Shown: one piece after another, positions 6,571 through 9,277 of the stretch | How the letters are laid out: every line of letters begins with the position of its first letter | Numbering within the stretch: position 1 is the stretch's first letter | NCBI GenBank assembly: GCA_035545895.1 | Contig: DASZXJ010000003.1 | Span: forward strand, 1-9,277 | Direction: 5' to 3' | DNA from: DASZXJ01 sp035545895 | GTDB lineage: Bacteria > Planctomycetota > Phycisphaerae > Tepidisphaerales > Tepidisphaeraceae | Length of the DNA stretch: 9,277 bases | Translations under genes and position numbers: made by a program | Notes under the pieces: model-generated | What the model was told of the DNA's origin: nothing | Seen by the model: only the letters and a program-made list of their open reading frames with translations | Databases searched by the model: none

Positions 6571-9277
6571 TTAGCGCTGAAGCGTCAGCCCCATCAGGCC
6601 GATCACCACTTCGTTGGCATTGGCACGAATGGTCAACGACTTCAACGGCTTATCGGGATTAAGGGCCATATCCAGCACGGTGGCCGCCCCGCCGTTGATC
6701 AGTTCGCGGCCGCCTTTGATCTCGGTGGGATTGTTGACGTGCACTTCCGCCGTCCGCAGATCGACGCGCGGCGGCACGGGCTGCGGCCGGGCGAAGGCGT
6801 AATCATCCACGAAATAATCCCGCTCGATCGGCCACCAGTTGGTCGGATTTTCCAGCACCAGCCGCTGCACGGTGCCATCGTCGTAGGTCACCAGCACTTC
6901 GCCATTGTCAAAGCGGCTTTGCATGTTATCCGTCGAGCCGGCCATCAGCAGATAGGCGTGCGATGATTTGCCGACCAGCGCCACCGTGCGATCACGAGGG
7001 TAATTATCCCACTGCGAAACAAACATGATGTTGGGCTGATTGGCCTCGCCCGGCGTGGCAAACGGCACGCCTTGCGGCAGGGTGAAGCGGCCATGGTCCC
7101 TGACGGCGGCTTGGCGCAGGCCGGTGTCGTCGATGTTCGTGCGCGTGGGACCCGATGCCCAGGCGCCCACGCCCGAACGCGGAATCGCCAGCGAACAGAA
7201 CGGCGAGCGAGGCGACACATAATCATTGCGGAAAATCTGGGTCACGCGGTCGTTAAATGCCGCCGCCAAATCCACCGTTTCAAACTTTGCTGCATCGCCG
7301 GGTGCCTTGATGTGCCAGTTGATGACGACCCCATCCACCGATTTGCCGCCGCCCAGATCCAGGTGCACCTTATTTGAACCGGGCACCTTTCCCGCTGCGG
7401 CGAGCGAGATCTCGTTGGATTCACCGTAACCGTTCACCGCCGCGCCTGAAGCGGTGATCGGGTCGGGCGTGTTGTTACGAACCTTGAACCGCAGATGCTG
7501 GTCGTCCTGCACCTGCGACTGCACGATCTCATAAGCCGGCCGAATTTCAAACTCGATCGGCATCAGCCAGGTCAGTTGGCCCTGCTTTACCTTGGCAAAC
7601 CCCGTGCGATGCCCGGGCATTCCGGCGGCCGTCGCGCGAAGAGATTGCGGTTGCCTGTCGGCATCGCCAAGCGTTTTCTGCGGATCAAGCACCTCCACCA
7701 TACTGGCCGGCGCGACGGACGATTCGAACGCGCTTCCCGCCGCCACTACAGCCGGATTCTTTGCCCGCTCGACAGGGGTCTGCCCGCGCCAGGTGATTTT
7801 GATCTCCCAGCACGGCGCTGCGGCAGCAGCGATCGAAATGCGCGGCCAACCCACGGCATTTTCGACATTCTGCCACTGCGCCGGTTGGCCGTTCACGGTC
7901 AACGAAGCAATTTCCGTCGCGTGCGCCTGCCAATCCAATTTCAACGCCATCGGAGCCGGGAACCTGGGTTCCACGATGAACGTATCCACCTGGCCGTCGC
8001 GTTTGAAACTGTACGACAGGTCCGGATGAGTAATCGATGCATGATCCCAATCGCGCGGAAAGCCGGGCCGAATGGTCAGCTCATGCGCCAGCGCATCGGG
8101 CGCGATGCCAAACAATCCCTCCACCAGCGCCCGCGAACTGATCCCGATGGCATCGCCGAAATCGCGCTGCGATTCGCGGCGATAGTCATCGTAAAACGTG
8201 CACATTCCCAGATTCCCCGGGCATTGGCCCAGGTACATGCTGTCGAGCAGCGCCCCTTTGAAGGTCTTCAAGGCCTGCTCATTTTGCGAGGTCTGCCATT
8301 CCGAAAGCGCTGAATGCACCGTCTCGGCCATCACGACGTTGTTGGTGGACCACATGTAAGGCATCCACGAGGAGCTGGCGAGCTGGTAATACCCCGCCGG
8401 CACGTTCGCACCGGTGATCGGGATATGCGGAATCTGCGTGTCGAGATACCGCGCCATCTGCCAGGCCTGCATCGGATCGGGAACGAGCGAATCGACGGTG
8501 TGATAGTTGGTCCATACCGCCGCCGCGGGGTGAGTCAGTTGCTTGCCGAGCAAATCCTTGGTTTCGGCGAACCACCCACGGTCAGGCAGCCAGAGATACG
8601 TCTGCATGGCTTTTAAGATCAGCGCGGCTTCGCGTTCATAGGGCGCGGGGTCCTGCCCGATAAGTTTCGCTACCCGGGCGGCCATGGTGTTGTGGTAGTA
8701 GTTGTATGCGCTGGAATGCGCGACGCCCCCGCCACTGTATTGCAGGTCGTCGCTGGCCCAGATCGCCGCGTAGGCTTCATAGAGCGGCAGCTTGTCGGGC
8801 CCGAACTCGCGCCGGAACAGCCGCTGTTCCCACGCCAGATGTCGTTGAATGACGGGCCAGACTTCCTTTGCGTATTCCAAATCGCCGGTCCAGAGCAGGT
8901 CGCGGAACAGCGCATCGATCGCGACCAGGTTCATGTCGTAATGCGAATTCATCATGTCGCCATTGCTGTGCAGCAATGTTTCGGACCGCCCCAGTCCGGC
9001 AGCCTGGTCTGCGCCCGGTGCGCGCTCGACGATGGGCGACACATTCTGTCTGCGGATGTAATAGGCGAGGTGACTTCGTGTACGGTCATGCCAGCCCAGC
9101 GCATCGCCGCTGTACGGGCCGCGCCAGCCAAGGTAGCGGCTGCGCCACGCTACCGCGCCGTGCATGAACATCTTGTCCACGCTGTCATAAATTCCATCGG
9201 CAGCCACGCAAATCGCGCCGGCGGCTGCGTCGATATATGGGTCAGGTGTCTGCACTGCCACGTGCGCGCGAATTTCG
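6571..9277 (-). CDS. DUF4450-like putative glycoside hydrolase, 5' end beyond the window
   Basis: The frame is open from the right edge to a TAA. The first possible start inside is a GTG at 9261, but codons before it stay open (EIRAH) and no ribosome site is visible, so the true N-terminus is outside. Counting from that GTG (896 residues): 1-400 are rich in Trp, Tyr and acidic residues and look like an (alpha/alpha)6 barrel, with WRSRYLGWRGPYSGDALGWHDR (split across 39-60), SHYDMN (106-111), LYEAYAAIWASDD (160-172) and YMWSTNNVVMAE (302-313). A beta-rich region (about 400-650) carries VNGQPAQW-type strands, and the C-terminal region has FVSQWDNYP (747-755) and HAYLLMAGSTDNMQSRFDNGEV (split across 768-789). 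I recall this pattern from DUF4450 proteins, which accompany polysaccharide breakdown. D59 and E162 are candidate acids, unproven. Substrate unknown. The missing part may hold a signal peptide. Confidence 0.85.
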   Translation of the reverse strand, partial: EIRAHVAVQTPDPYIDAAAGAICVAADGIYDSVDKMFMHGAVAWRSRYLGWRGPYSGDALGWHDRTRSHLAYYIRRQNVSPIVERAPGADQAAGLGRSETLLHSNGDMMNSHYDMNLVAIDALFRDLLWTGDLEYAKEVWPVIQRHLAWEQRLFRREFGPDKLPLYEAYAAIWASDDLQYSGGGVAHSSAYNYYHNTMAARVAKLIGQDPAPYEREAALILKAMQTYLWLPDRGWFAETKDLLGKQLTHPAAAVWTNYHTVDSLVPDPMQAWQMARYLDTQIPHIPITGANVPAGYYQLASSSWMPYMWSTNNVVMAETVHSALSEWQTSQNEQALKTFKGALLDSMYLGQCPGNLGMCTFYDDYRRESQRDFGDAIGISSRALVEGLFGIAPDALAHELTIRPGFPRDWDHASITHPDLSYSFKRDGQVDTFIVEPRFPAPMALKLDWQAHATEIASLTVNGQPAQWQNVENAVGWPRISIAAAAAPCWEIKITWRGQTPVERAKNPAVVAAGSAFESSVAPASMVEVLDPQKTLGDADRQPQSLRATAAGMPGHRTGFAKVKQGQLTWLMPIEFEIRPAYEIVQSQVQDDQHLRFKVRNNTPDPITASGAAVNGYGESNEISLAAAGKVPGSNKVHLDLGGGKSVDGVVINWHIKAPGDAAKFETVDLAAAFNDRVTQIFRNDYVSPRSPFCSLAIPRSGVGAWASGPTRTNIDDTGLRQAAVRDHGRFTLPQGVPFATPGEANQPNIMFVSQWDNYPRDRTVALVGKSSHAYLLMAGSTDNMQSRFDNGEVLVTYDDGTVQRLVLENPTNWWPIERDYFVDDYAFARPQPVPPRVDLRTAEVHVNNPTEIKGGRELINGGAATVLDMALNPDKPLKSLTIRANANEVVIGLMGLTLQR

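Noticed and set aside
7495..8313. A 272-codon open frame on the plus strand.
   Set aside because: It is antisense to the middle of the DUF4450-like gene, Arg/His-rich, without a domain or a ribosome site.
1..9277. CRISPR array, tRNA or rRNA gene, insertion sequence, toxin-antitoxin or phage defence system.
   Set aside because: No regularly spaced repeats, no tRNA-like cloverleaf, no transposase or nuclease motif and no terminal inverted repeats were found on reading both strands.

Overview
The window reads as a moderately GC-rich chromosomal segment of a free-living bacterium. A member of the Planctomycetota (Phycisphaerae-like) or a similar soil or water heterotroph fits best. That is inferred from the style of the genes: a MiaB with a long linker, a secreted Gly-rich 'GTWKW' protein, a DUF4450-like putative glycosidase, and an intergenic palindrome. 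No marker gene in the window settles the taxonomy.

Left part (1-4037, all minus strand): a tightly packed gene string. In transcription order it holds a small YdhR/ABM-like dimeric alpha-beta barrel protein (4037-3741), a Gfo/Idh/MocA oxidoreductase (3713-2637), a GT2-type glycosyltransferase with C-terminal hydrophobic segments (2612-1554), a GT4 glycosyltransferase (1523-339) and a GT2 glycosyltransferase that runs off the left edge (337-1). Gaps are 27, 24, 30 and 1 nt, so this looks like one transcription unit. It probably makes a surface or exported polysaccharide or another glycoconjugate: the oxidoreductase would modify a sugar or nucleotide sugar, and the three transferases would add sugars.

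Middle (4038-5907): a 194-nt spacer carries a 64-nt imperfect inverted repeat with competing folds. Next comes miaB (tRNA ms2i6A37 methylthiotransferase, minus strand). A divergent intergenic region of about 200 nt follows, with an operator-like inverted repeat.

Right part (5908-9277): a plus-strand gene for a secreted Gly/Arg-rich small protein converges on a large minus-strand gene. A 12-bp-stem bidirectional terminator lies between them. The large gene encodes an alpha-barrel, DUF4450-like putative carbohydrate-active enzyme whose N-terminus lies beyond the right edge. No RNA gene, insertion sequence, CRISPR array or phage gene was seen. No gene-free stretch exceeds 300 bases. Nothing here is convincingly a new defence or mobile system; the best leads are the uncharacterised DUF4450-like enzyme, the secreted Gly-rich protein and the intergenic palindrome.
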